A stretch of 64,000 bases of DNA from Acidilobaceae archaeon (GCA_027037535.1 JALVZQ010000005.1:1-64000); one strand, 5' to 3'. Counted from the stretch's first letter, positions 8,687 to 19,928 are shown. The notes: generated by a model not told the origin, from the sequence alone. Program-made: numbers and translations.

Positions 8687-11600
8687 TCATTCTTGATTTC
8701 TATCATATATTTTGTTCTTCGCCAAGTATATGGTCATTATTCCTATGAGGATTATTATTAGTATAATCCATGGTAGCCAAGTAGTTGTTTTTGTGCCTGG
8801 CTGTTGTGGCATGGTTGTTTGGCTACTGGAGAGAGGAGGCTGGATGGGAGGCTGAGTTGTTTGACTGCTTGATGTTTCTCCGTTGCCCGTGGTTTCCTGG
8901 CTTGTGGGAGGTGGAGTCTCGGTTTGAGTAGGCGGGTTTGATGTGTTCGTTTGGTTGTTTCCTGGAGTTGGCTCTGGCTGTGATGTAGTTATGGGTTGTT
9001 GCAGCTCTATGGTTCGAGGTATAGTGATTATTTTGTATTGTTTTGCGTAGTATACGTCTCCGTTTGGTTCTAGGCTTAATAGTAGAAGGGTATGGTTCCC
9101 GGGTTCTTCTAGCGTATAGCAGAAGACATACTGGGTTCCCGGTTCGTGGTATTTGTCTACTTGCGGTGTTAGTAGGATAGGGTCATCGTCGAGAAGTGCT
9201 ATTGTATAGTTAGTATATGGCGTGTACTCAATGCATTCTTGTTCTCCTAAGACGGCTAGGAATGTTAGTGTTGAGTCGATATCTCCTGGAGTAGGTGTAA
9301 GGGTGAGGTTTAGGATTTGTACGCTGTAGGAGTCCCTGTGGGATTGCGGCGTGGTTAGGGCCACGTAGTACTCGTAGCCTGGGGGAGGAGTGATGGTTGT
9401 ATTACACTCAATGCTCTCTAGAGCCTGACTCGGGCCGAACCATGCTTTAACGTTGCCTTGCGGGCATAAGACTTGATAGCTTCCATTGTCAAGTGTCTTT
9501 ATCATGTAGGGACCAGATACTTGAGCTGTATGGAGAGAGGCCTTGAGGCTAAGTGAGGGGAAGAGTCGTGCAGCTATTAGAACGTCTCCGGCCCAGACTC
9601 CAGCTATAACACCGCTCCGTCCTCCTAGATTATCGACTGAGCCATAATATATTCTGGCCCCATCCTCGCTTACTATTGCTGGCACACTATAGCTCCTAGT
9701 ATACGAGGGATCGAATAAATACGGGACTACGAGACCGCCATCGGGAGTTTGAGAGACCGCCAGTACAACTGTGGCGACGATGGGTGGGAGAGTGTCTGGT
9801 AGATCTCTGACTAGCACGGGGCCAGGCACTCGATAGACCTTGTTCGACGCCGGTATTGCTAGCGTGTTATTATCTATCCAGCCTGCGGCCAGCCCATTAT
9901 AATCTATGAAGTCCAGTGTCTCCAGGCCACGATCTGTTACGAGAGCATAGAGAGTACCATTCCCTATGAGCATCCCGTTAAGGAGGAAGCGTGCCCATAG
10001 CGTCACAAGAGCATATTCCCCGGTTGGACTGAGGCGGAGATCATACATGCTGACCCATGTTTGAAGATCTTCCGGATGCCTTATGGGGAGAATCTCCATT
10101 AGATTTTCTGCTAAGAGAGAGGAGAGATTCTCCTCCCCCGACCAGGCCGAGGCTGAATCCTTCCAGTAAAGAGCCAGATTTCCGCCAATTTTTGCCAATG
10201 CGAGAACTGTATGATTAACGCCCACCACCCTCTGAAGATATGCCTCGGGTGGAATAGTCAGGTTTATTGATAAAGATGTATTATCCCCGGGATAATACAG
10301 TGTAGCTCTATAATAGTTGTCTACCCACGTGACTACCACGGCTCCCGGACCCCACGCCGGTCCCAAGCCTTTGAGGGTTCCCTCCTGAGGCGGTGGAAGC
10401 GTGATATTCTCTGTGCCGTCTCTTGTAATCAGCATGTATTGTATTTGTCCTCCCTCATAGCTAACTACAATTACCCCATTGTTGTTTACCCATTCCACTG
10501 GTTTAACTAGTTCCGAGCCCACACCCACTATTCTTGACCCCTTGGAGGGGTCTAGGGAGATTATGAGGAGATCCTGGTATACATTGGGCCGGGCAGCCAG
10601 TACTGCCCAGTCTTGTAACGAGTATAGAGCCACATAATCCCACGTTGTTCCCCCTGTGCTTAGCCCTGACAGAAGAGCTTTCTCTCCGTTGAACAGTATC
10701 TCGGCTTCCACGCCTCTTATGATCGATACAGATCCATTTACCCAACCGTATCCTGCCGAATAAATATTATTGATACTCATATTCCGGCTCCACTCGACCG
10801 TGTACTCTGTGCCGCAGAGAGACGCTTCTTCAACAGTAGATGATGCAGTGCTAGGTTGTAGGGCGAGATGGGCGCAGGCAATGCCGTTTCCTAGGGCTAC
10901 CTGTGTATACTGGCTCAATGGTAAGTCCAGGTAGTCTTCCCCGGCTCCAGGTGTTATAACAGTTATCCTCCATACTGTTTCTCCCGAGTATGCCTGTGTT
11001 AGGATATAGTAGTGTTTGTTGTCCTCGGCGATAGAGTAGAGATACCCGTCTGGCTCTAACTGTGTCAGTGCTCCATTATAGTAGTAGAGTATATTTCCTC
11101 CCACATTCATGAGGAGTGTCCCTAGAACGCTTTTGACCCCCATAGTGGACCCTGTAAGCCATGGTGCTTGAACCGGGCTTTCCACCTGGCTTATTGTAAC
11201 GGTCCCATTGGGCCATATAATGTAGAGGGAGTCCGCTGTGAGTGCCGCTGTGACACCGCTCTGAGGATCGCTTCCCCAATAAGCTATTTGGCCGCTAGTA
11301 TTGTATTCAACCATCGACCCTGTAGTCAGGTCTAGCACTTCGAATAGCGATATATTCCCTATTCTCCTCCCATACGGATCATATATTATCTCTTCATCTA
11401 CCAAAACAGCAGTACTGGGTCCCGATAGGAATACCCTAGTCGGCTTTATACCCAGCGTGTCGTCGTCAAAGATGACGGCACGCTCCACATTACACGAAGA
11501 AGAATTCAAGACCGTTACCATGAAGCCATCTGGTACAGAGGGCGTTTGGCTAAATGGGTTCCACAAGCTCATTACAACTCCTATCTCTTCACGATAAAAA

Positions 11601-12340
11601 GAATAGGAGACTAAGCTTGCCTCGTAACCCCTGAAGGTATAATCTAAGAGGTCGTCGAGAACGTCGAACGCGCATTTCAACTCCAGAGTGCTGGGATCCC
11701 TAAGGGCCAATACGCCACCATACCTATAGGCCTCGACTATGGAGCCTGGGGCTACAAGAGCCTTATCTGGTATCATAGAGCGAGCAGTTTCCAGCGGACT
11801 CGGTACAACAGGATAATAATACTCCTTCGTCCATTGATGGACGACTAAGGCGGAACCACTAGGCACAATAAATGACATATTAAGCCCAGTATTCGCAAGA
11901 TCCGGTGTTGGGCCCAAGTCGAAGCTTGCAACAAGCAGGTCTTTATGGAAGAGATATACAATAATATGCCAATCCCTCCAAAGATCAAACTGTATCCTGA
12001 TGCCTCCGAAAGCATAAATTGTCTTATCCTCTCCACCATATGAAACACTGGTATTCTCCAAAACCAGAGGACCCGCTAGCCATTCATCATCAGCGTCTTT
12101 AAGTCCGATCTCAAGACTCCCGTTTTTAACCCATACGTAGAAAACTGATCTGACAAGAGCCACCTCCGGAGAATCAGCTTTCAGCGGATACCTAGCTTCG
12201 CCAGGATACCTAGATCCCCCTAGAGGTACAGGTCCTTCTGGGGAGATAATAACAGCCCCGTCTTGCGTCTGGCCTAGGAAAGCGGTGAGAGGGGCTGCTA
12301 AGAGTATGAGAACCACGAGCGAAATAACAGCCTTCTTCAC
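8687..12340 (-). CDS. large secreted, C-terminally membrane-anchored protein (beta-propeller-like ectodomain, Thr/Pro/Ser stalk)
   Basis: N-terminal signal (MKKAVISLVVLILLAAPLTAFLG), TSP-rich C-terminal stalk then TM helix 'WLPWIILIIILIGIMTIYLAK' and basic tail. Confidence 0.8.
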   Translation of the reverse strand: MKKAVISLVVLILLAAPLTAFLGQTQDGAVIISPEGPVPLGGSRYPGEARYPLKADSPEVALVRSVFYVWVKNGSLEIGLKDADDEWLAGPLVLENTSVSYGGEDKTIYAFGGIRIQFDLWRDWHIIVYLFHKDLLVASFDLGPTPDLANTGLNMSFIVPSGSALVVHQWTKEYYYPVVPSPLETARSMIPDKALVAPGSIVEAYRYGGVLALRDPSTLELKCAFDVLDDLLDYTFRGYEASLVSYSFYREEIGVVMSLWNPFSQTPSVPDGFMVTVLNSSSCNVERAVIFDDDTLGIKPTRVFLSGPSTAVLVDEEIIYDPYGRRIGNISLFEVLDLTTGSMVEYNTSGQIAYWGSDPQSGVTAALTADSLYIIWPNGTVTISQVESPVQAPWLTGSTMGVKSVLGTLLMNVGGNILYYYNGALTQLEPDGYLYSIAEDNKHYYILTQAYSGETVWRITVITPGAGEDYLDLPLSQYTQVALGNGIACAHLALQPSTASSTVEEASLCGTEYTVEWSRNMSINNIYSAGYGWVNGSVSIIRGVEAEILFNGEKALLSGLSTGGTTWDYVALYSLQDWAVLAARPNVYQDLLIISLDPSKGSRIVGVGSELVKPVEWVNNNGVIVVSYEGGQIQYMLITRDGTENITLPPPQEGTLKGLGPAWGPGAVVVTWVDNYYRATLYYPGDNTSLSINLTIPPEAYLQRVVGVNHTVLALAKIGGNLALYWKDSASAWSGEENLSSLLAENLMEILPIRHPEDLQTWVSMYDLRLSPTGEYALVTLWARFLLNGMLIGNGTLYALVTDRGLETLDFIDYNGLAAGWIDNNTLAIPASNKVYRVPGPVLVRDLPDTLPPIVATVVLAVSQTPDGGLVVPYLFDPSYTRSYSVPAIVSEDGARIYYGSVDNLGGRSGVIAGVWAGDVLIAARLFPSLSLKASLHTAQVSGPYMIKTLDNGSYQVLCPQGNVKAWFGPSQALESIECNTTITPPPGYEYYVALTTPQSHRDSYSVQILNLTLTPTPGDIDSTLTFLAVLGEQECIEYTPYTNYTIALLDDDPILLTPQVDKYHEPGTQYVFCYTLEEPGNHTLLLLSLEPNGDVYYAKQYKIITIPRTIELQQPITTSQPEPTPGNNQTNTSNPPTQTETPPPTSQETTGNGETSSSQTTQPPIQPPLSSSQTTMPQQPGTKTTTWLPWIILIIILIGIMTIYLAKNKIYDRNQE

Positions 12341-14550
12341 CCTGCACCACCCCCTAAGGTTATTTTAAGAATCTCATCTCCCCCACTCTCCGTGACAGCC
12401 ACAACGTATAATGTGTCGGGACTAGTCGCGAAGTCTCCTAAATATCTAATATTATCGGGGAGAACCACATGGTAAACGCGAATAAACGCTCTACCGTTAT
12501 AAGTAACGTTAACAAGCTCGACAGCATACACGTCTTTCCACCCAACATAGATAAGAGCAGGATTATCGTTGATCACGGCCGGCCTCGGCGTGAAAGATGA
12601 TGGGATCGGTACAAGGACAATTGAGTCGTTTTCAGGATCAAGTAGCATGAAGCCTTGGCCATCTGGACCAGCCCACATAAGCACTCTTGTATTGGTAGGA
12701 AAAGTATAGAGGCTGCCGAGAGATCTAGGAATATGCATGGCCCACTCCACGGTACCGTTTAAGGGATCAACTAGCGAGATAACATTAGCATTATCCAGCG
12801 TCCTATTAAGTACGATTACGCCGCCATCCCAGTAAAGAGTTGTCTGATACGGTACATGATAGAACCGTACAATGCTGCCCTCTACGATAGCAGCAATAAT
12901 CTGTCCGGAAGGCGTACCAAAAGGCATGTACAGGGGTATAAATAGCCCACCTCCTCTCACCGCCCCCTCCTGAACCTCAACGTTATCAGGCAACCAATCT
13001 GGAACGAGGCCTCCATAATCAACTACGCCTCCTCCACTCAGATTAAGGCTCATAAGTTCTCTACCGCTAACAAAGAAGAATTTCCCGTCCAGTATCCCAA
13101 TGGGCTTTCCAAGGTTGAGGCTCCATACAGCCACTAGATCCCCGTCATCATTATACACTAGGACCTCGTTCTCGTCTCGCGAATACACGAGAAGGTAGCC
13201 GTCTCCTGCCGTAATATATGACGGATAAAAACTTAGACTCGAGAAATGTTCAACGCTAGCATTCACAACTACATTCTCTACACGTAGGCCCAGATGATAC
13301 TGCATCAGTGGTCTGAGGAGAAGCAAGCTAAAATAGTCATAGGGCACCCCTACATATTCGTTCTCCTCATAGTAGACCGGCATAGGTCCTCCGGAACCGG
13401 CCCCCTGGACAAGGCTCAGGTTAAGATCAAGCCTCACATGCTTAATCAGAATAGTCCAATTATTGTATATTAAGAATCCATCGCCGTCGAAGATATCTCC
13501 AGAATAGCCGACTCGAAGCCCCCAATAGTAGTCGAGAGGCATCGCCTTAAACCATAGGCCCTGCGGAAGCACAACGTTACTAGACCCGTAAAGCACCGAG
13601 TTTACCTCTCCCTCCAGTTGCCGGAATAAATCCAAAGAATAGAATATCTCCAAGGAGTGGAAACCCGTAGTATTAACCAGATACAGATTAGAACTAGACC
13701 CTATAAGAAGCGACCCTCCTCCTACCTCTACCCTATATACCTTGAATCCCGTACCATCCACGTTCACACTTTCCAGCACTCCATTGCTAGACACTAGATA
13801 AGCCCTGTATAATGTTGTTAGAAGCGCTACATCCTCCCCGACATAATAGGCATGCAGCACGTCTAAGCTAGTGTCTAGACTTACCGTATAATTATAGAGC
13901 TCGACTCCTCCGCCAATATCATATATGTGTACATCATAACCTCCATAACTAGACAAGTTCTTAAAAACCACCATAATCCTACCGCCGCCTATAGAAACAA
14001 TCGGGCAAAACACTGCATAGAACCCGCCATAGCCATCCGGAGTTAACATGAGTCCCCCAACATAGCGATAGCCAAGCTCCTGTCTAAGAGAGATATTTGT
14101 TTCCCCATCGCTATCCACACTACCAGCCACAATACTCAAATCACCGTAGACTTTGAGATACCTAATAGAGCCCCAACCAGTAGTAGGAGGAGAACCATCA
14201 ATCCACCAATCATCCAATATAACAGCGCCGAAGAATCCTTCTCCAATAGTAGCAGAAGGAGGACACAGCACCCGAAAGCTTGCCGCTTCTCCCATGTCGC
14301 CATAGTATACGTGGGCAAGCCAGCCAGGGACTCCCTCTACAGATTCAACATCTATATATAGCCTGCCAGCAGCTAACGGCTCTGCCCCGGTTCTATCTAT
14401 AACCCCAATGGTTCTTAAAAGATCATTATTCTCCCCAGTAATCGTAGTAGGAGCTGCATAGATAACAGAGGCTAAGAGTACAGCAGGAACGAGTAAAATG
14501 CTTAGCAGCCTAGTACTTGCTCGCCCCAAACACGCGCACCCCGGAGACAT
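12337..14550 (-). CDS. large secreted beta-propeller-like protein
   Basis: Signal peptide, repeated beta-rich strands; stop overlaps start of downstream gene by 4 nt. Confidence 0.75.
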   Translation of the reverse strand: MSPGCACLGRASTRLLSILLVPAVLLASVIYAAPTTITGENNDLLRTIGVIDRTGAEPLAAGRLYIDVESVEGVPGWLAHVYYGDMGEAASFRVLCPPSATIGEGFFGAVILDDWWIDGSPPTTGWGSIRYLKVYGDLSIVAGSVDSDGETNISLRQELGYRYVGGLMLTPDGYGGFYAVFCPIVSIGGGRIMVVFKNLSSYGGYDVHIYDIGGGVELYNYTVSLDTSLDVLHAYYVGEDVALLTTLYRAYLVSSNGVLESVNVDGTGFKVYRVEVGGGSLLIGSSSNLYLVNTTGFHSLEIFYSLDLFRQLEGEVNSVLYGSSNVVLPQGLWFKAMPLDYYWGLRVGYSGDIFDGDGFLIYNNWTILIKHVRLDLNLSLVQGAGSGGPMPVYYEENEYVGVPYDYFSLLLLRPLMQYHLGLRVENVVVNASVEHFSSLSFYPSYITAGDGYLLVYSRDENEVLVYNDDGDLVAVWSLNLGKPIGILDGKFFFVSGRELMSLNLSGGGVVDYGGLVPDWLPDNVEVQEGAVRGGGLFIPLYMPFGTPSGQIIAAIVEGSIVRFYHVPYQTTLYWDGGVIVLNRTLDNANVISLVDPLNGTVEWAMHIPRSLGSLYTFPTNTRVLMWAGPDGQGFMLLDPENDSIVLVPIPSSFTPRPAVINDNPALIYVGWKDVYAVELVNVTYNGRAFIRVYHVVLPDNIRYLGDFATSPDTLYVVAVTESGGDEILKITLGGGAG

Positions 14551-15018
14551 TGAGTATACCTATAGCCACACTAGCAGTGATATAACCAGGAAGAATCACC
14601 CAGGCAACTATAAATAATAACTCCTGAGTATGAGGCCGGTGATCAAACCTTGAAAGACAAAGCAACATGCATGAATCTAGAATCACTATTAAAGTACCAG
14701 TAACACTATATTATCTGCATAATTATAATACCCAGCATGAACCCATCGAACCGATTACATCGGAAGCCTCAACACGACAATAATAAGGGCCGTAAGAGAG
14801 CACGACGCATACCTTATCAAGCGTGTTAGTTCTCAAGCCAACGACTGATAGCATGGCAAGCCACGTTAATAAACGAATCTTAAATTTAAGCAATCTAACC
14901 TGAGACTGCTAGTAGATTGTAGTGTTAAGAAGCCCTCCTTGACATCTAACAGGATTATGATAAGAAATAATGATTGAGCATGTGGACCGGGCAATCGAGT
15001 CAGGAAATAATCCTGTGT

Positions 15019-15618
15019 TTACCCGGTAATTCTGCTTCTTACTAGCTTCTTGAACTCCCGCATCCACTCACTATTGTCGGGCCAGGCCCTGCTTGTGACT
15101 AGGTTTCCGTCGACAACTACCGCCTCGTCTACCCATTTTGCACCAGCATTCACAACGTCTGGCTTAACTGCTATATAGCTAGTCATCTTCCTTCCCTTCA
15201 GCTGATCCGGTACTGCGGCTAACAGTACTAGAGGAGCATGGCATATAGCGGCAACCGGCTTATTTTCCTCAAAGAAGTGTCTAACTATCTCCAGGACCTT
15301 ATCGTAAAGGCGTATATATTCTGGCAGTCTCCCTCCAGGTATTACTAGGCCGTCGTACTCTTCGGGGTTAACTTCCTCGAGCAGCAAGTCCGGCTCCCAT
15401 AGGTAACCGGGCTTCTCTGTATAGGTCTGCCATCCGGGTTCAAAGTCGTGGACAACTGTGTGTATTTTCTCTTTTTTAGGAGCGGCGACATGCACTATCC
15501 ATCCTTCCTCTCGGAGACTGAAATAAGGATACAGGATCTCCAATGCCTCTGCAGCGTCACCGCCGAGGATAAGAATCTTAGGAGTCTTCTCTGACACGTC
15601 CACCACCTCGCATAACAT
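15019..15618 (-). CDS. DJ-1/PfpI family protein
   Basis: 'YDGLVIPGGRLPEYIR' and nucleophile elbow 'AAICHAPLVLLAA'. Confidence 0.9.
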   Translation of the reverse strand: MLCEVVDVSEKTPKILILGGDAAEALEILYPYFSLREEGWIVHVAAPKKEKIHTVVHDFEPGWQTYTEKPGYLWEPDLLLEEVNPEEYDGLVIPGGRLPEYIRLYDKVLEIVRHFFEENKPVAAICHAPLVLLAAVPDQLKGRKMTSYIAVKPDVVNAGAKWVDEAVVVDGNLVTSRAWPDNSEWMREFKKLVRSRITG

Positions 15619-15936
15619 ACTTAATCTAGTTTACAAATCGCGTAATTCAATATACTATATAGTAATAAAACAAATATTAATCTTAACCACTGGTATGGGG
15701 CAAGCGACAATGTAGGAACCCTTCACCTCCCATACTATAATCAAGTATATCTATGCCGATCCCTCCGGCGATGTAATACATATTCGTCAAGAACTCACTA
15801 ATGTTAATAGTACTAACAATAAGATCTAAGTTTCCTATCAAGTAATCCTCCACAATGTTAAACAATGTTAAAAATACTATTTATTACAAGAGAAGTATCC
15901 TAATAATGACTGGAGAGCAAAGGATATCTATGATCT

Positions 15937-17202
15937 ATGGGTGTAACATGCTTGAGCCTCAAACTGAGAATACATAATTTTAAGAGCTTCGATGATCTAT
16001 CAGTCGAACTAGGAGATCTCACGGTTCTTGTAGGACAAGCGGCAAGCGGTAAAAGCAACTTGCTGGAGGCACTAGAAACCCTAGGATACGCCATAAAAGT
16101 ACTGGTAGAGGCTAGCCTCGGCGAGTATCCAATAAATTATCCGCCTGCTCCATTTAACTACTATGTTAGGTCCGTGAGATGCCTAGATCTTATCAACAGA
16201 CATAGGAGAATCCAAGAGTCGAGTAGCATGGTCCATCTCGAGGACTTAGAAAAACGTATCTCTTTCAATGTAAACATTGAATGTCTCCAAGACCCAAGCA
16301 CCGTTCATATTAACTTGGGAATCGGCGATATCAACGGTAAATTAGTAGCTCAACTCGTCGAAAAAATATTAGACACAAGCAGTTATGGCTCTAGTGATAT
16401 ATCCGTAATATTACAATTCTTGGGTTCAGTTATCAGTTCTATGCAGATATCCTCCCATATAAAAGAAAAAGAAGACCTTAAAACCTTGCCGAGACACGTT
16501 ATCGCACCTCGTCTCTATGGATTCGACAGAATGAATGTCGTGACAAACATTATGTATAGAAACACTAGGCGTAGATATCCATATTCTTATCTAGAGGAAA
16601 GAGCTACAAACCTTGGATGGATTCTCTATAATAACGACGACGTCCTAGACGAGATTAACCATGTACTTGAAGAACTAGGCTTCAGCATCCAGATCGAACC
16701 CTTAAGCGATGGCCAGTTAGCCTTCAGAGACGGGGGCAAGGATATAGGTCCTGTCAGTATAAGCGATACTGTCCTGCGTCTTCTTTATATGCTGACAATT
16801 TTTCTGACGTCTAAGAAGACGACTTATAAAGCACAGGGGGTTACGCTATATCCTCTTGTGATGCTGGAGGAACCGGAGGCACACGTCTATCCCTTTGCTT
16901 TTTCCGACTTAATACAAACACTATACGAGACCCTAATGAATGACTCCTCTCTAATCATAACTACCCATAGCGGAAACCTTGCCCAGAGATTGTGGGAAAA
17001 ATATAGCGGTAAAAAAGATGTAAAAATATACTATGTGATAAGGAATAAATCTAGATCAACAATACTATACGAGGTAGACATGGTAGAGTTATTAAATGAA
17101 GGATTAGACCTTGACATGCTCGTCAGCCAGCCTATGGAAAAGATAGAAGAACTCATCAATCACAATGTACTCTTCCTCCAATCCAGTAATGGTGATCCCT
17201 AA
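15937..17202 (+). CDS. AAA/SMC-like ATPase (RecF/OLD-type)
   Basis: N-terminal 'LRIHNFKSFDDLSVELGDLTVLVGQAASGKSNLLEAL' (Walker A), 'LVMLEEPEAHVYPF' (Walker B), 'IITTHSGNLA' (H-loop). Confidence 0.85.
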   Translation: MGVTCLSLKLRIHNFKSFDDLSVELGDLTVLVGQAASGKSNLLEALETLGYAIKVLVEASLGEYPINYPPAPFNYYVRSVRCLDLINRHRRIQESSSMVHLEDLEKRISFNVNIECLQDPSTVHINLGIGDINGKLVAQLVEKILDTSSYGSSDISVILQFLGSVISSMQISSHIKEKEDLKTLPRHVIAPRLYGFDRMNVVTNIMYRNTRRRYPYSYLEERATNLGWILYNNDDVLDEINHVLEELGFSIQIEPLSDGQLAFRDGGKDIGPVSISDTVLRLLYMLTIFLTSKKTTYKAQGVTLYPLVMLEEPEAHVYPFAFSDLIQTLYETLMNDSSLIITTHSGNLAQRLWEKYSGKKDVKIYYVIRNKSRSTILYEVDMVELLNEGLDLDMLVSQPMEKIEELINHNVLFLQSSNGDP

Positions 17203-17203
17203 T

Positions 17204-17749
17204 ATGCCGAATTCTAATAAGCATAGAAAATTATCCTTTGCCGAGTGCTATGTTAACCAAACAATACTATATTGGCTAGTTCCAGGAAGAATACCTAACC
17301 ACTGCGAAGGAACCACGAAGTGCCTTAAAGAAATCGAGAAAAACGCGCACTCACGGACCCGGGATTATCTACTAGGATTAATAGATTATGAATATAATGA
17401 TGGAATAAGAAAATATCTAGACAGAGTACTAAATAAACATAAATGCAGTATAGAATGCGAAAACGAAATAATTAAAATATATCAATGCGAAAATACGATC
17501 CAACTACTAGTATTCAGTAAGCCTCCAGAGGATCTCCTAGCGGACAAAGACCCCTACTATAGAGAGTTTTTTAGGAACGCTAAGAATCTAAGACAGTTCA
17601 AACGAAACGCCCGCAAATACCTGGACGCGTCTTACCGTGATCTCTGCAGTAATAAAAACAATATAAGAGAACACGTGCTAGGAGGGTTATGTTTACTTTA
17701 TAGTTTAACTAGAGAACTGGTGAAGAATTGCGTATTCTCCTCTAAATAG
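17204..17749 (+). CDS. small partner of the ATPase; possible TOPRIM-like/DUF4276-like protein
   Basis: ATG 1 nt after the ATPase stop; 'SFAECYVNQTILYWLVP' (acidic residue after first strand) and 'LLGLIDYEYND' fit a TOPRIM-like E...DxD order; weak. Confidence 0.45.
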   Translation: MPNSNKHRKLSFAECYVNQTILYWLVPGRIPNHCEGTTKCLKEIEKNAHSRTRDYLLGLIDYEYNDGIRKYLDRVLNKHKCSIECENEIIKIYQCENTIQLLVFSKPPEDLLADKDPYYREFFRNAKNLRQFKRNARKYLDASYRDLCSNKNNIREHVLGGLCLLYSLTRELVKNCVFSSK

Positions 17750-18198
17750 AATTAGAAAGTATCATTGTTACGACTTTTAATATATTTTAACTTGAATAAA
17801 CAATATGGTCTACACTATCAAAGCACGTTGTAATACGAGCAGCCTTGACCTACACCTCAAGTAAAAGGATTACTACCCTACAAGGGGGAATCCAATAATG
17901 CTTGCCCTCTATATGGTATCTCTTTGTCGAGATATCCCTCCTTCTGATAACCAAGAAGTATGCAGTAGTTACAACTAGCCGAGTACTATGATTAATGCAA
18001 GACGCAAAGATATGAATCCAACTGCTTCCAATATGTGAGCTATAAATCGGCCCTTGTTATAGGATAACCTATCGTAGCATATAGGATTTAAGAGCTTACT
18101 AAATTATATGAAGAGAAATCCTAGTCTATATCTCTTACATGAACAAGGGGATTCTCCCCATGAACCAATGGACTTATACAGCCATAGGAACACTCCTG

Positions 18199-19083
18199 CT
18201 ATAATGAGTGTGCTCCGAGATTCGCTATCTTCCTAGAAGCTATTAGCGACCCGTATTCAGCGGCCTCCCTTATCTGGGCTCCGCGCGCTAGTTTTAGGAG
18301 GGTGCCTGCTGCATAGGCGTCGCCTGCTCCAGTCGTGTCAACGACTTTCTCTGGCTTATATGGTGGAATCCTGTAGTATTTTCCTTCTCTTGCCATGTAT
18401 AGTAGGGATCCCTTAGGCCCTAGCTTTACTATTATATACTTGGGGCCAGTACTAGCGATTATCCTGGCAGCCTCTTCTGGAGGCTTCCCGGTTAAGAGTT
18501 TCGCCTCGTTCATGTTGAGGAGCACGATATCTGTTTTTTCTAGTAGAGGTTTAACCCTCTCTATTCCTAGACTTGCTAGTCTCCTGCCCGGATCCCAGGA
18601 GACAATAGTGTCATTCTCCTTAGCTATCGTGGCTGCACGTATACTGGTATCAATCCTGAGACTAGCAATATGGAGTATTCTGGCCTCACTGATTACCTCT
18701 GTGTCGAGCTCTCCTGGCTCAAGGTGCTCCGCTGCACCCTTGAGACTATATAACGCTAGGTTTCCCCTCGAGTCTATTGTCACAATACTGAAACCCGTCT
18801 TTTTATCTGGGCTTATTCGCAGCCCTCTTATGTCAACCTTCTCCTTCCAGAGCTCCTCATAAATTATTCGGCCGAAGTTATCAAAGCCTATCTTAGCTAT
18901 TATACCGGTTTTTCCGCCTAGGCGGGCTACGTCGATTGAAACGTTTACCGCGGAGCCTCCTGAGCCCCTTGTCTCTTTGATTATTTCAGCTTCCTCGTCT
19001 GGGCCTGGGAACCTGTCCACGAGCATCCTTATATCGATTAGGGCGTGGCCCACTGCGACTACGTCTAGTTTCTTCCGCGTCAT
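18199..19083 (-). CDS. PfkB-family carbohydrate kinase
   Basis: '[16 protein letters not shown]' and '[14 protein letters not shown]' PfkB signatures. Confidence 0.92.
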   Translation of the reverse strand: MTRKKLDVVAVGHALIDIRMLVDRFPGPDEEAEIIKETRGSGGSAVNVSIDVARLGGKTGIIAKIGFDNFGRIIYEELWKEKVDIRGLRISPDKKTGFSIVTIDSRGNLALYSLKGAAEHLEPGELDTEVISEARILHIASLRIDTSIRAATIAKENDTIVSWDPGRRLASLGIERVKPLLEKTDIVLLNMNEAKLLTGKPPEEAARIIASTGPKYIIVKLGPKGSLLYMAREGKYYRIPPYKPEKVVDTTGAGDAYAAGTLLKLARGAQIREAAEYGSLIASRKIANLGAHSL

Positions 19084-19928
19084 TCTACTATGCCCTCTTC
19101 GTATGCATCTTCTGGAGAGGCTTTTCCTATGAGTACTAGTTTACAGGCCTTAGCCATTGCCTTAATATTTCTGGCCTGGAAAATATTTCGGCCGACTACT
19201 GCTCCAAGAGCTCCTGCCTCGCGGACATCTTTGAGATCTCTCAGGAACTCTATGGGAGTGCTCCTTCTGGGCCCACCACTCATCAATACCGGGATACCTG
19301 AAGCAGCCTCTATTACTTTCTTGTAGGATTCTTTGTCTCCAGTATAATATGTCTTGATAAGGTCCGCACCAACCATTACCGCGGATCTTACTCCATAGAG
19401 TACTACGTCAACCGAGTGTCGGTCCTTAATGGTTGGACCCCTTGGATAAGCTAGTTGTAGGGCCGGAAGACCATACTCCTCCGCGGCATCCCTTATCAAT
19501 GTCCAGTTCCACACCATAACATCCTCCCAAGGACTCCCCCAGTATACCGTTGCGGCCACAGCGTCTGCTCCAAGACGGACAGCGTCATCAACAGATCCAA
19601 TTATACTTTGAAGTAACTGATCTTCCTTGGGCCGTAGACTCGTTTTCCCTGTGATCTTTACAATGAGGCTTGTTCTACCGGCCCATATGTCGGAGAAGAG
19701 GCGAGCGTCTCCAGGTGTAAGCATTACGGCATCTACACCTGCGTCAACTACGGCCTCCAGTATTACGCGTGGATCGAGCCTGTCTTTAGGGAAGTCTATG
19801 GGTCCGTGCTCTAGCCAATGATCAAACGCGAATATCAGGGTTCCTCTAGGATCTATTATTCTAGATAGCCTTACCTTTTTACCCACAGATGAGAAGGCAG
19901 GCTGTACGTTTGCCACTGCTCCATCCAC
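19080..19928 (-). CDS. class I (DeoC/FbaB-like) fructose-bisphosphate aldolase family
   Basis: 'DHWLEHGP...VDAVMLTPG...[11 protein letters not shown]...[11 protein letters not shown]...PVLMSGGPR...[10 protein letters not shown]' TIM-barrel Schiff-base aldolase pattern; 4-nt overlap with the PfkB kinase. Confidence 0.85.
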   Translation of the reverse strand: MDGAVANVQPAFSSVGKKVRLSRIIDPRGTLIFAFDHWLEHGPIDFPKDRLDPRVILEAVVDAGVDAVMLTPGDARLFSDIWAGRTSLIVKITGKTSLRPKEDQLLQSIIGSVDDAVRLGADAVAATVYWGSPWEDVMVWNWTLIRDAAEEYGLPALQLAYPRGPTIKDRHSVDVVLYGVRSAVMVGADLIKTYYTGDKESYKKVIEAASGIPVLMSGGPRRSTPIEFLRDLKDVREAGALGAVVGRNIFQARNIKAMAKACKLVLIGKASPEDAYEEGIVE

